64,000 nt of DNA. It comes from Chionoecetes opilio. Its lineage: Eukaryota > Arthropoda > Malacostraca > Decapoda > Majidae. The notes under the pieces are model-generated. The model did not search any database. It was not told the DNA's origin and saw only the letters and a program-made list of their open reading frames with translations. The stretch covers positions 602,501 to 666,500 of the forward strand of contig JACEEZ010011076.1 of NCBI GenBank assembly GCA_016584305.1. Direction: 5' to 3'. Below, in pieces: positions 33,449 to 44,175 of the stretch. How positions within the stretch are numbered: the stretch's first letter is position 1; each line of letters begins with the position of its first letter. A program made the position numbers and the translations under genes.

Positions 33449-33766
33449 ATGGAAACAATGAAAACTGTCTGTTTTGGTTTCCTTATAAGTTTCTTTCTAA
33501 AAATGTGGGATGTTTTGAGTTTTTTTTGTTTTTGAAGGTTATTAGGAAATTGTTTAGTTTGTCGCGACCCCTAAATATTCTTCGAATTTCATCTAATTTC
33601 ACAGGAACTCTTCTTATGCATGTTTGAACAGAAGTAAAACACGAGCAAGTGAAAAAAATATATGTTTCATTTTTTCCCTCTATGATCTTGGGACACCCTA
33701 CTGCGCATGCACAGGAGGCCAACTCGCCAGGGATCTCGCAGCTCTGCTATTTCGCATAACACCGGC

Positions 33767-34215
33767 TGCTCAGTCCAGGTCAGAGTATAGTTCTCACATC
33801 TGCAAAAGAGGTCATGGTATGTGCTGCAGTAAAATAAAATTAACCAACAGCCTCTGAAAACTAATAAGGCAAACTTTGTATTGAATTTTGTAAAGAATTT
33901 CAAAAAGGAACTTCATGAAAATTATTACTGTACTGTATTACTTATTAAAGTTTACCATTGATTCCTGACTGCATAATGTTTAAGCATAACTACGGAAAGT
34001 AGAGACCGAGGTGCTCTTCAACAAATTTCATACATTTCACCACGAGAAAACACTAAACTTTCTTGCCATTGTACACTAACACCATCTAAATTTCCTTTTG
34101 AAATCATTTGCAGTAGGAAATTTCATCATTTTTGGTTTTGTAGAGATTTTGTTACAGGAATCAAGATAGCATCAGCAGAACATGGCAGAAAAGCAATGAG
34201 TGTGCAATATAATAG
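33767..34215. other. interval beyond LYRM7 3' end
   Basis: No gene recognised. A variant polyadenylation signal (ATTAAA on the minus strand, 34221-34216) lies ~30 nt past the LYRM7 stop, so the 3' UTR probably ends within the first bases below 34210. Confidence 0.4.
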
Positions 34216-34250
34216 TTTAATTCATTCTGGTTGTAACTCCTTCAGCTTCC

Positions 34251-37200
34251 TTAAGTGTCGCTGCATGGAGTTTTCTTTCTCTTAAATGGGCCAATCATGG
34301 TGTCTGGCATGGGCATGTAGGGCTTGCCAGTGTCCATCTTGGAAACCTCCGGCCGAATATTGGCACCTGTGGCAAACAAATACAAGTCACTGATGCATCT
34401 GCCACATTAAAAACCTTCACTAAATACTCACAGGTCTGTGCATAAGTTAGGAGTGTGTGAACTTAATTTCGATCAACAACAAGTTTATGTATGTCGCAGT
34501 CTATGATGATTTTTTCCTACTGTTCTGGTATGGTTTTGGTGCACTTGAATAACTTTAAAAGGTGGCAACACTAACAAATATCTCGTTATGATACACATGC
34601 CCCTTACATGGATGAAATTCTGCAAATGTCCAACTTTTTTTTCATTTTCATTTGACACTTGTATGCCTTTCAACAAGAAGACTTGTTGACGGTTTTTGCA
34701 TCTCTTTGGACATGTAATAAAAGACGTCCTTATTCATCTTAACTATATAAATCTAAAACTGCTATTATTTATCTCTAATTGCTATATTGGCCATCTCCAC
34801 ACCTGTAATACTGTATTCCAGCCTTTTGTCCTGTTCCTGCCTGGTGCATAGGTACTCCACCCTCAAGTCTCACACAGCCATCTCATACTTATAAAATACC
34901 AAAATTCACATTCCCTCCACACACTTGCGATGCGTCTCTCTTTCTCTTCAGTCAACATCCCAAAAGCATCCAGGTCACTCCATGATCAAGGTTTTACTTT
35001 GCATAGGGATTACACACTGATTATTATTTTCCTAAAGAGCATCAACTGGATATTGAGTGATAATGTAAATTGAGTGAACACTGTAAAGTTAAGGAAATGA
35101 AATACATGTCATGTCACCAAGAAACAAACCAAGTACTGAAACCCACAACTAATAAATTATAGTATGAGATTCACTGTGCTTTTCAATTCCCTTGACTGTA
35201 CATATTATTCTGAAGCTAAACCGAGAGATATCATCCTTGAAATAAGACAAGATGGTAAAGAAATTTCATGGTAAACTGAGAAGAATAAATAACCTCTGAA
35301 ATAATAACTTGTGAAATATAAAAAGACTAGATTAAATGAATAGATGCTATGAATGAGAGAAGACTCCTTTTGAAGTAAGAGTGAGTATGTATGTGTGTGT
35401 GTGAGAGGGTGTGGCAGTGAGAGTATTGGGAGCGCTAAAGGATAAGGTGCGTGTAATAACGAGTGCATGTGGAGCATTTTCAGCTTTGACCATCCCTTGA
35501 GGAAGATCCTACAAATAAGCATCAGCTTTCACTTACATCAAACTGCACAAGAGCAGTGACAACAAAGGATGTAAAGAAGTGTATAGATCCACTTACTGTA
35601 CAGGCCATCTCCCTTCTCCACCGCCTGCAGCACCCTAGTCCTCAGTACTTCGTCCACCTGCCTTCCCAAGGTGAGGAGCTACAAGTAAACAACAAGAGGC
35701 ATCATACAAAATACTAAATTGCTGTCTCTGTAATGAATGCAACGCCTTGGAGGGTAGTTACGAGTGTCAGGCTGAACAATCCTATACTAAACAAAAGTAC
35801 ATCCTGCCTTGTATTGAGTTAATCTGATCACAGGAGCTTATGGAGGTTAAATAGAATGAATTTGATTAACAAGGGTCTCTTTTTTTTTAAGCCTCAGCCT
35901 TAACAAATTACCTCAATAATTGTAAGTCATTTGTGTGATCAGGACACTCTAGGGTGGCAACACAAGGTCAGGTCACAGGCCCAGCACTGACCTCTTCCAC
36001 AGCTGTTCCATCTGACACATTCTTGTTCTTGTGGAATGTTGCGTTGATCTGTTCCCGTGCAGCTAAAATATTGGAACGGTGTCAAGTTAGTTGTGGATAG
36101 AGAAGACTATTTATTCCACCAATTGATCTCGCCCAAGCAATCAATTAAAATATATTATAAATACCACTACATACAGATCACATGTTCCAAAATCCAAATT
36201 AGTTTAGATCTATGAGATCTACTAACCTTAAAGTAATCGTCCAGACCATTTCATGATTCCTGATTTAATGCAGTCAAAATATAGCCATTATCGAGTATAT
36301 CAACAATATGTTGTCACTTTTTTCATCCAGTCACCCGTTTTTAAATAATCCGCAATCAAAATCTGTAAATTCCCCGAGCTTCCAAAACGCTCCTCACGAC
36401 AAGCAGACGACGCACCACGGCTCCGTGACGTCAACTGAGGTGGCCTCCCAACCCCGCGGTAATACAAGTACACTGTACACGTAAAATTATAAATAAATAT
36501 AGTACTTGAAGAATTTTGGGTGTTTTTGATAAAAAAAAAATTGCGATATGGCACATACATGCATCCTTTATGGGTGCAGCAAGAAAGCTGTGCCTTTCCA
36601 GAAAGCTTATCACCCATTCCCGACCTATACAGCCATGATATATGTGTGGAGGAGCTGGTGCGCTGGAGAGTGTCAGGCTGTGTGAAGCAGATTGTTCGCC
36701 TCACGGGCCGTCATCAGCGGATTTTGCGCCACGGCTGGAACCGGGCTGTTGTTTTTCCCGTGCTTTTTACAAAAGTCATGTTTTTAGGGAAATAGTGTGT
36801 GGAAATTAATTATTTTTTGTGGATTAGGTATTTTGAAAGAACATTCAACATAATTATGTAAAGAAAAAATGGGTCTGGACAATTACTTTAAAAATCTATA
36901 ACTGTAAAAATGAAACTTTAAAAACAATAATTTCACACATTCTTAATTTTTTAAAGGTTCACATATTCAAAAAATTTCAAGGTAAAGCCCGAGGATAAAT
37001 ATGGGTAAGATGTATTGAGTAAAACTCCACTGGATCATTTCCCCGAACACTTTCATCCTTGCTCCTTACCCGCCAGTGCCTCGGCGTCCCCCTCAAAGAC
37101 TGTGAGGCGTGTGCGGTGAAGCTGTTTGAAGCATCCCAACACCTGAGTGAGACAGAGAAAAAGAAGCTAAATGAAGCAAAAGCCTAGGCTGTTTACCACC

Positions 37201-40200
37201 TCACACCCTAAAATGGACAAGAACAGTTATTTTGCCAACAGGAACAGTAAAATTATATAACAGCTGCAGCAACTTTTTTTTCTTCTAGAACAGCAACATC
37301 TCACAGAGTACCTGATACATACATATTGTAACTAGGTACAGTAAACCTTCATTTTATCGAACCAATTGGGGGGAAGGGGATGACGTTATATCCGAAAGTC
37401 CATTATATCCGAGGAATCCGAACTGTTCGCACATAACAAGCTTTGTTCGTTATATGAGGTGAAAGTTCGCTATTTCTGACCATTTCCGTGTATAATGAAC
37501 TTTGTTACATTAGATGAAAGTTTGTATACATGTACATGCAGCCATCACAAGTACTATGCACATATAGGGAAATTAAAACAATATGTGGCGAGGCACGGGA
37601 GGACGTGAGAGTAGGTATTTACAATAGTGCTGACAAAGCCAAACTGATCGGCGAGCAGCCGCGCACTCCCCGGTCAGCTTTGTTTTCAATGCCACCCTCC
37701 AACATGTGTGTACGTCGACCCTCGATTTAACGGACTAAAAAGGGGGAGAAGTGGTCCGTTAGAGCTGATTGTCTGTTACTGCGAGGGTATTTCCCCAAGG
37801 GTGTGGAAATATCGGAAAAACACAGGAAAAATTGTGAAATAAATGAGAAATAATCACAAACACAACCAGACCGTGTAGCTATGTTGGGAGGTTAATAGTG
37901 ACTGGCGCAGCCGCTACAAGCTGGATTTGGCACGCTCGCCCACGACTGCTCGGGACTGGTATTAGGAGAGGTAGTATGTCTCCAGGCTCGCTCATTACTG
38001 TTTGGTCTGCTATGAAATATCATTATTCTAGGTGAATGTAGACATATAATGACATTTTAATAGCAATTATTCATATATATGAGTAAAGAGATGAAAATAC
38101 AAGCAAGGCACGCCATTCACGCCTGGCAGCTCGGCCGCGGCAGCAGCAGCAGCATCATGAGGCAGGCGGAGATCAACACCAAGGGCAAGGAGATCTCCGC
38201 CGGAGATCTTCTTGGTAATATTTAGTAGGACTGTGAGGACCCCTTGGGGAATCCTATGATCCCTGTTGATATCCTATGGTGCTATCACAGGCGTGGCAGC
38301 TGACCTGTCTTCTTCAGGAAGGCACAGGTGAGGCGGATAGCGGCGTGTTGTCATGAGAGGAGGCGGCGAGGCAGGCTGCCCGCTCCTCCGCCGTTTGGGC
38401 AGGGTTAAATGTCTTATTGTCATGGGGGGGGGGGGGGGGGGGGGGGGTTCTTTCTTGTTACTTTCTTCTCTCTTCTCTTACTCTTGCTTGCTGTTGTGAT
38501 ATTCTGAGGGGGATTCCTGAAGGGGCAGTCTTGGTCAAAGGGGAGATTTATTGAGCCCTGTTAACAGAGACTTGCATGTGGCCGTATGATGGAGCCAAGT
38601 AATGCCTCCATGGGGAAGCATTCAGGCCCGACAGCGGCTTTACATTGCCCTGGGCCAGTTACCTTTTGAAATGCCGTCAGTATGTCCTTCCAACAGACAC
38701 AGGACTCAGGCTGGTAATCATAATTCGGAAATATATAATTTCCTTTTTCCTTGCCTGGCAATGATTCGAAACCTACGCTCTCACCAGATAATTATGCACG
38801 TCAGACACTCGCGCGTTAACCGACTATGCCAAAGAATACGTACCGCTTGGTATAGCGGTTCTGGTGATTTTATGCCATTACAATATTACTCGTTATTATA
38901 CATCATAGTGATTATGGTGAGCTGTTATATACAGGGAGGTCCCGTTATACAAGCATTCGGTATACGAGAATCCGATGATACGAGATGTGTAAATTAGGGT
39001 CTATTTTCAATATACGAGATCGGAAATCCAATGATACGACATTCAAACTGGGGTGAGTAAAATTATCAAGTTCAAAATGCACGTCCTACCACTCCCGGGC
39101 TGGACAAAGGGGGATTTGCTTGACCCCAGTGAGGTCACCCCTAGCAAGCCCTGACCTGAAGGGTAATTAAGCATATGGCGCGGCCTGACATTTAGGGGTA
39201 ATTAGCAGGTGTGCGGCCCCAACCTTGGGACCGCAGTCAGGTCACCCCTAGCAAGGCGTGACCTGAAGGGTAATTAAGCATATGGCGCGGCCTGACCTTT
39301 AGGGGTAATTAGCAGGTGTGCGGCCCCAACCTTGGGACCGCTACACTACCTTCTCTTGTATCACGCGGCATCCCCTACAGTACAACGTCTTTTTAGCTTG
39401 TTATGCATGTTCTATGTTTAATTAATGTGCAGTTATGTTATTTTGTGTGCTATTTTCTCTTTCAGAATGCTTTTTCTACAGAATAGGTAGTACAGTGTGG
39501 GTAATATAGACGCTGTGTGTTTGTTGTGTTTGCTATAGTTTATTTTAGCTTGAAAAACATGTCCTTTTTTTTTTTTTTTTTAATTGATGGGGTCCTGGAA
39601 CCAAACCTATATTTTACCATTAGTTATGTGTTTCGTTATATGAGATTTCGCTTTACGAGTATTCCAGGTGGAACCTAACTGCTCGTATCTTCGGGACCTC
39701 CCTGTACACGTGTCATTATCTTGATCAGTGTAGTAGCGTGTGTCACCTTAAATAAGGGTGATTTAAAGGCGTTTAGGTGACGGGGTGACGGGTAAACATT
39801 CTTAAGTCCATCCTGTAATTCAGTAAACCCTCTCTAATTCGAACTTTGGATAATTTACCTGTTTCAGGCCAAGTTCAAATTTTTCACAACTCTCCAACTT
39901 TCCATTATCAGAAGTGAAGTTCAAATTTTCAGAGTTTTCTGCAGCATCTTCCACCACCTCTGTGCCATCCACTTCGTCATTCAGCCTCCTCATCGCCTCC
40001 AACACATTAAGCACCTCAAACACTGAAGACCTTACCTTACAAATCCCCAGTGACACCTGCCAGGGCTGCATTCAGTAGCGGTCAAGATTACAGTATTAGC
40101 CATGTTTTGGTGAGTACAAGTACAGGTTGAAGTTCCCAAACTCGGCAACCTCGGGACCAACGCCGAGCCGAGTAATGGAATTTTCCGACATTTAGAACGT

Positions 40201-43200
40201 AGATATATTAAGGGGGAAAAAAGCAATTTTCTCAGAAATAGTTAACATATTGTTCTTCCTTTTCTTTTCACTTCCACCAGTAGGTGTTCCTGGACGTTTG
40301 GGAGCCATAATACCAATAACAGACCTGTAGAAGTACACAAAATAACAGTGTACAGGGAGGTCCCGAAGATACGAGCAGTTAGGTTCCACCTGGCTTACTC
40401 GTAAAGCGAAATCTCGTATAACGAAACACATAACTAATGGTAAAATATAGATTTGGTTCCAGGACCCCATCAATTTATAAAAAAAAAAATAAAAAAAAAA
40501 ATAAAGAAGATGATGTTTTTCAAGCTAAAATAAACTCTAGCACACAACAAACACACAGCGTCTATATTACCCACACTCTACTACCTATTCTGTAGAAAAG
40601 CATTCTGAAAGAGAAAATAGCACACAAAATAACATAACTGCACATTAATTAAACATAAAACATGCATAACAAGCAAAAAAGACGTTGTAATGTATGGGAC
40701 GCCACGTGATACAAGAGAAGGTAGTGTAGCGGTCCCAAGGTTGGGGCCCCACACCTTCTAATTACCAGAGCTGGGACTACCGAATGAAATTCGGTATTTC
40801 GGTATTTCGGTACTACCGGCGGTAGATTTATCTACCGCTACCGAATCTTCGGTACCAAACCTCTACCTCTACCGATACCGATACCGATACCGAATGGATC
40901 TACCGAACGAATTTCTTCGGTAGAATTGAATTGAAGTTGGAAAAATACGCCAATAGATGGCACCACAATTTGTTTACTTAGTCAGTCAGCTGATGGATTC
41001 GGGACCGGTTGGTTCTGTTGCGGAGCTCCACATTTAGAACGCTACTACCGAATTACTATCATACTTTGAGGTGAGTAAAAATTATACAGCGTACAACTAA
41101 CATTAGTCTATTGTTATATAACTTCTTTGAATGTCTATGGCAGTTTTGTAAGAAAATAATAGATATAATTTGCCTGTGCAATATATGGCACAACACGAGT
41201 GTCACTGGAGTGTGGCTAAAAAAAATTACGTTGAAAATGTGTGCCATATAATGATATATCGATGATATATGGAACAGTAACCAAGGCAAATAGCAAATAC
41301 TTTCAAATGAATGTACCAATGTTATAGTTAATTATAAATGAGTTTTTTCGGAATCAATGTAGATGTATTGTAGTGAATCTAGTTACCTAACTGATATGCT
41401 TTTGCTACTCTTGTTAGCAAATTTTATACTAATAGTCATAGATATTGTGATAAGTTACATATAAACTGCAATAGTTACTGCCTTCGTTTCTCATCTGTTC
41501 CGTCTACACTGCAGACATATATTCTTAGAATATTTTGTTAAATATTGGCTTAAAATAGGTGTTTTATGGGCTCTAGAATGTATTAAAAGGCTTTTAAAGG
41601 TGGTTTTTTTTATATATAACGGGTTTTTTTAAATCTACCGAACCGAAATACCGAAGCAGTCGGTATATTTTTTGGAAATCTACCGCAATACCGAACCAAA
41701 TGGCCCGTTTTCATCTACCGAATACCGATACCGCCGGTAGAAAAAATCTACCGAATCCCAGCTCTGCTAATTACCCCTAAAGGTCAGGCCGTGCCATATG
41801 CTTAATTACCCTTCAGGTCACGCCTTGCTAGGGGTGACCTGACTGCGGTCCCAAGGTTGGGGCCGCACACCTGCTAATTACAGGGAGGTCCCGAAGATAT
41901 GAGCCATTAGGTTTCACCTGGCATACTCGTAAAGCGAAATCTCGTATAACGAAACACATAACTAATGGTAAAATATAGGTTTGGTTCCAGGACCATCAAT
42001 TTATTAAAAAAAGAAAAAAAAGAAAAAAAAAGACATGTTTTTCAAGCTAAAATAAACTATAGCAAACACAACAAACACACAGCGTCTATATTACCCACAC
42101 TATACTACCTATTCTGTAGAAAAAGCATTCTGAAAGAGAAAATAGCACCCAAAATAACATAACTGCACATTAATTAAACATAAAACATGCATAACAAGCA
42201 AAAAAGACGTTGTAATGTAGGGGACGCCGCGTGATACAAGAGAAGGTAGTGTAGCGGTCCCAAGGTTGGGGCTGCACACCTGCTAATTACCCCTAAATGT
42301 CAGGCCGCGCCATATGCTTAATTACCCTTCAGATCACGGCTTGCTAGGGGTGACCTCACTGGGGTCAACCAAATCCCCCTTTGTCCAGCCCGGGAGTGGT
42401 AGGGCGCGCATTTTGAACTTGATAATTTTACTTACCCCAGTTTGAATGTCGTATCATTGGATTTTCGATCTCGTATATTGAAAATAGACCCTAATTTACA
42501 CATCTCGTATCATCGGATTCTCGTATACCGAATGCTCGTATAACGGGACCTCCCTGTACCCCTAAATGTCAGGCCGCACCATATGCTTAATTACCCTTCA
42601 GGTCACGGCTTGCTAGGGGTGACCTCACTGGGGTCAACCAAATCCCCCTTTGTCCAGCCCAGGAGTGGTAGGGTGCGCATTTTGAACTTGATAATTTTAC
42701 TCACCCCAGTTTGAATGTCGTATCATTGGATTTTCGATCTCGTATATTGAAAATAGACCCTAATTTACACCTCTCGTATCATCGGGTTCTCGTATAACGA
42801 ATGCTCGTATAACGGGACCTCCCTGTACACAACTCTACAGTCACAACACCACTGAACAATAACAACAAACAAATCGGCGGGAGCAACCAAGCGGCCTAGT
42901 GTGGTGGCACCTAGCGGCCGACCCGGCAACTACGCGCCGGGTTTTGGGTGTTCTGCCGTGTTTTGGAAAATCCGGAACCATAGCCGAGTTTTGGGTGTTG
43001 CCGAGTCTTGGGATGCCGAGTTTGGGACCTTCAACCTGTACTACAATCTGTGCTGTTTTGGCATGTTTGAGTGAGTTCTTAAAAAAAAGTGTGTGGGGGT
43101 GCTAGAGGTAACCATCAGATAATTCAAACTTTCAGCTAATTCGACCCAGGTCTCCCCCAAATTAGATCGAATTAGAGAGGGTTTACTGTATAGAGGTCCA

Positions 43201-44112
43201 TAATAGCGAGGGTTTACTGTATAGAGGTCCATAATAGCGAGGGTTTACTGTATAGAGGTCCATAATAGCGAGGGTTTACTGTATAGAGGTACATAATAGC
43301 GAGGGTTTACTGTATAGAGGTTCATAATAGCGAGGGTTTACTGTATAGAGGTCCATAGTAGCGAGGGTTTACTGTATAGAGGTCCATAATAGCGAGGGTT
43401 TACTGTATAGAGGTCCATAGTAGCGAGGGTTTACTGTATAGAGGTCCATAATAGCGAGGGTTTACTGTATAGAGGTCCATAGTAGCGAGGGTTTACTGTA
43501 TAGAGGTCCATAATAGCGAGGGTTTACTGTATAGAGGTCCATAATAGCGAGGGTTTACTGTATAGAGGTCCATAGTAGCGAGGGTTTACTGTATAGAGGT
43601 CCATAATAGCGAGGGTTTACTGTATAGAGGTCCATAATAGCGAGGGTTTACTGTATAGAGGTCCATAGTAGCGAGGGTTTACTGTATAGAGGTCCATAGT
43701 AGCGAGGGTTTACTGTATAGAGGTCCATAATAGCGAGGGTTTACTGTATAGAGGTCCATAATAGCGAGGGTTTACTGTATATAAATATAATATTTTTACT
43801 GTAATACATTGGTAAAATATCTAAATCTAGTATTTTTCTGTATATACCAATGATATATTTGTAACTATGTAATGAAAGGAGGTATAAATACTGACAGTAA
43901 TGTTCCTACTGTTTGTGAACATCTATTTACAGATTTACCTTATTCTGAATAGTTCTGTCCAATTTGAGTCGCTTCTAGCTTATCACACTTCCATGTTAAA
44001 AATACATATGATGGAAAACACAAACAAATGCTGTCTATCTCTCAACACAAGCCAGCAAGAGTTCAAACATTAACATCAAGTTACTCACTTTTCTCCTCAG
44101 CTCCTGAGTCAT
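34251..44112 (-). CDS. LYRM7: LYR motif-containing protein 7, complex III assembly factor (5 coding exons)
   Basis: Coding exons on the minus strand: 44112-44089, 37142-37070, 36062-35992, 35678-35597, 34366-34251. All borders are GT-AG and phases match; 366 nt encode 121 residues (human 104). LYRM7/Mzm1 is a mitochondrial-matrix chaperone that stabilises the Rieske iron-sulfur protein before it joins respiratory complex III. Exons 1-2 join as MTQELRRK plus VLGCFKQLHRTRL, the LYR-like helix (FK in place of YR). AREQINATFHKNKN carries the conserved Phe of the LYR fold. VEELLTLGRQVDEVLRTRVLQAVEKG matches the third helix region. The last exon adds ANIRPEVSKMD and a basic C-terminal tail longer than in vertebrates. 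Intron 1 (37143-44088) is 6.9 kb of nested transposons. No open frame over 60 codons covers any of these exons. Confidence 0.9.
34367..35596 (-). other. LYRM7 intron 4
   Basis: No coding region or defined transposon is recognised in this intron. A short GT-rich run lies at 35390-35410. Confidence 0.5.
36232..36887. mobile_element. TTAA-flanked TIR element in LYRM7 intron 2
   Basis: Ends AGTAATCGTCCAGACC and GGTCTGGACAATTACT are inverted and flanked by TTAA on both sides (36228-36231 and 36888-36891). The plus strand reads CILYGCSKKAVPFQKA, which resembles the start of a THAP-type C2CH finger of P-element transposases; that reading is weak. Half of a second copy lies at 45540-45917. Confidence 0.65.
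37336..37800. mobile_element. TA-type MITE ends in LYRM7 intron 1
   Basis: Two transposon-like starts are visible: TACAGTAAACCTTCATTTTA at 37336 and TACGTCGACCCTCGATTTAA near 37709. Both resemble pogo/Tigger-type TIRs (TA, then a CAG- or ACCCTCG-rich start). Right ends were not found. Confidence 0.4.
38229..38370 (-). repeat. LINE 3' fragment
   Basis: The segment is closely similar to 14443-14560 (shared blocks GGTGCTATCACAGG and TCAGGAAGGCACAGG), that is, the end of the same LINE ORF2 and its 3' region. Nothing upstream is preserved. Confidence 0.65.
38424..38447 (+). repeat. uninterrupted run of 24 G
   Basis: A 24-base mononucleotide G run in LYRM7 intron 1. Its true length is uncertain, since such runs are hard to sequence. 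Confidence 0.9.
38932..39704. mobile_element. TA-flanked element with CAGGGAGGTCCCG ends, copy 1
   Basis: The element runs from CAGGGAGGTCCCG to CGGGACCTCCCTG, flanked by TA, as in Tc1/mariner-pogo insertions. Inside, a ~117-bp motif (GGTCACCCCTAGCAAG ... CCAACCTTGGGACCGC) is tandemly repeated twice. Copies 2 and 3 lie at 40353-42825 and 41881-42556. No transposase is encoded. Confidence 0.85.
40766..41766. mobile_element. hAT-type non-autonomous element with 8-bp TSD
   Basis: Ends CAGAGCTGGGA and the inverse TCCCAGCTCTG, flanked by the perfect 8-bp repeat CTAATTAC (40758-40765, 41767-41774). TACCG/CGGTA motifs are densely repeated near both ends and mirrored. 1,001 bp, no open reading frame of note. 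Confidence 0.9.
41881..42556. mobile_element. CAGGGAGGTCCCG element, copy 3, inserted in copy 2
   Basis: 676 bp flanked by TA (41879-41880, 42557-42558). The host sequence reads GCTAATTA before and TACCCCTAAATG after, which rejoin to the family's internal TAATTACCCCTAAATG. It is therefore a self-insertion. Confidence 0.88.
43189..43780 (+). repeat. 31-bp minisatellite, 19 units
   Basis: Nineteen head-to-tail copies of a 31-bp unit containing GAGGTCCATAATAGCGAGGG, with a frequent A-to-G variant (ATAGTAG). Each unit contains GAGGGTTTACTGTA, the terminal motif of the adjoining Tigger-like element. No spacers occur, so it is not CRISPR-like. Confidence 0.92.
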
Positions 44113-44140
44113 CCTGAGGCGGGTTATGCCTTGCAATGCC

Positions 44141-44149
44141 TCACTTCAT
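44141..44149 (-). promoter_or_regulatory. two-codon upstream ORF in LYRM7 5' UTR
   Basis: ATG-AAG-TGA lies 28 nt before the LYRM7 start codon in the same exon (which opens after an acceptor at 44176). Minimal upstream ORFs of this kind can reduce downstream translation; here that is inference. Confidence 0.4.
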
Positions 44150-44175
44150 AAAGGTGTGATGTTCTGTCCCGGGTT

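Larger units (their letters stand above)
29671..33766 (+). mobile_element. 4.1-kb TIR transposon of unplaced superfamily
   Basis: The left end GCCGGTGTTATGCGAAATAG continues as an inverted match to the right end for ~45 bp (29671-29715 against 33722-33766). A second matching block, GGGTGTCCCAA, lies deeper at ~29834 and ~33690. Between the TIRs lies a broken, plus-strand transposase-like gene. A 90-bp element (29721-29810) splits the left TIR, and a 1.1-kb foldback element (32196-33310) splits the gene. No clear target duplication is seen at the outer ends. Confidence 0.75.
40353..42825. mobile_element. CAGGGAGGTCCCG element, copy 2, third level of the nest
   Basis: Flanked by TA (40351-40352, 42826-42827), with the same ends as copy 1 in the opposite orientation. 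It has itself received a hAT-type element (40766-41766) and another member of its own family (41881-42556). Confidence 0.85.
40123..43038 (-). mobile_element. pogo/Tigger-like element, second level of the nest
   Basis: Ends CAGGTTGAAGTTCCCAAACT and AGTTTGGGACCTTCAACCTG, flanked by TA (40121-40122 and 43039-43040). On the minus strand the start of a transposase is readable: MAPKRPGTPTGGSEKKRKNN followed by MLTISEKI, the N terminus of the helix-turn-helix region in Tigger/jerky proteins. It is cut short, so the copy is internally deleted. Confidence 0.75.
39821..43188 (-). mobile_element. pogo/Tigger-like element, outermost of a nest
   Basis: CAGTAAACCCTCTCTAATTC at the left is mirrored by GAATTAGAGAGGGTTTACTG at the right. 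TA follows the right end; the left flank reads TT, perhaps mutated. A minus-strand frame at 39820-40071 ending the element (SVFEVLNVLEAMRRLNDEVDG) resembles the acidic C-terminal tail of jerky/Tigger transposases. Everything from 40123 to 43038 is a later insertion. Confidence 0.7.

Noticed and set aside
43189..43780. CRISPR-like array
   Set aside because: The 31-bp repeats are contiguous with no unique spacers, and the genome is eukaryotic; it is a minisatellite.
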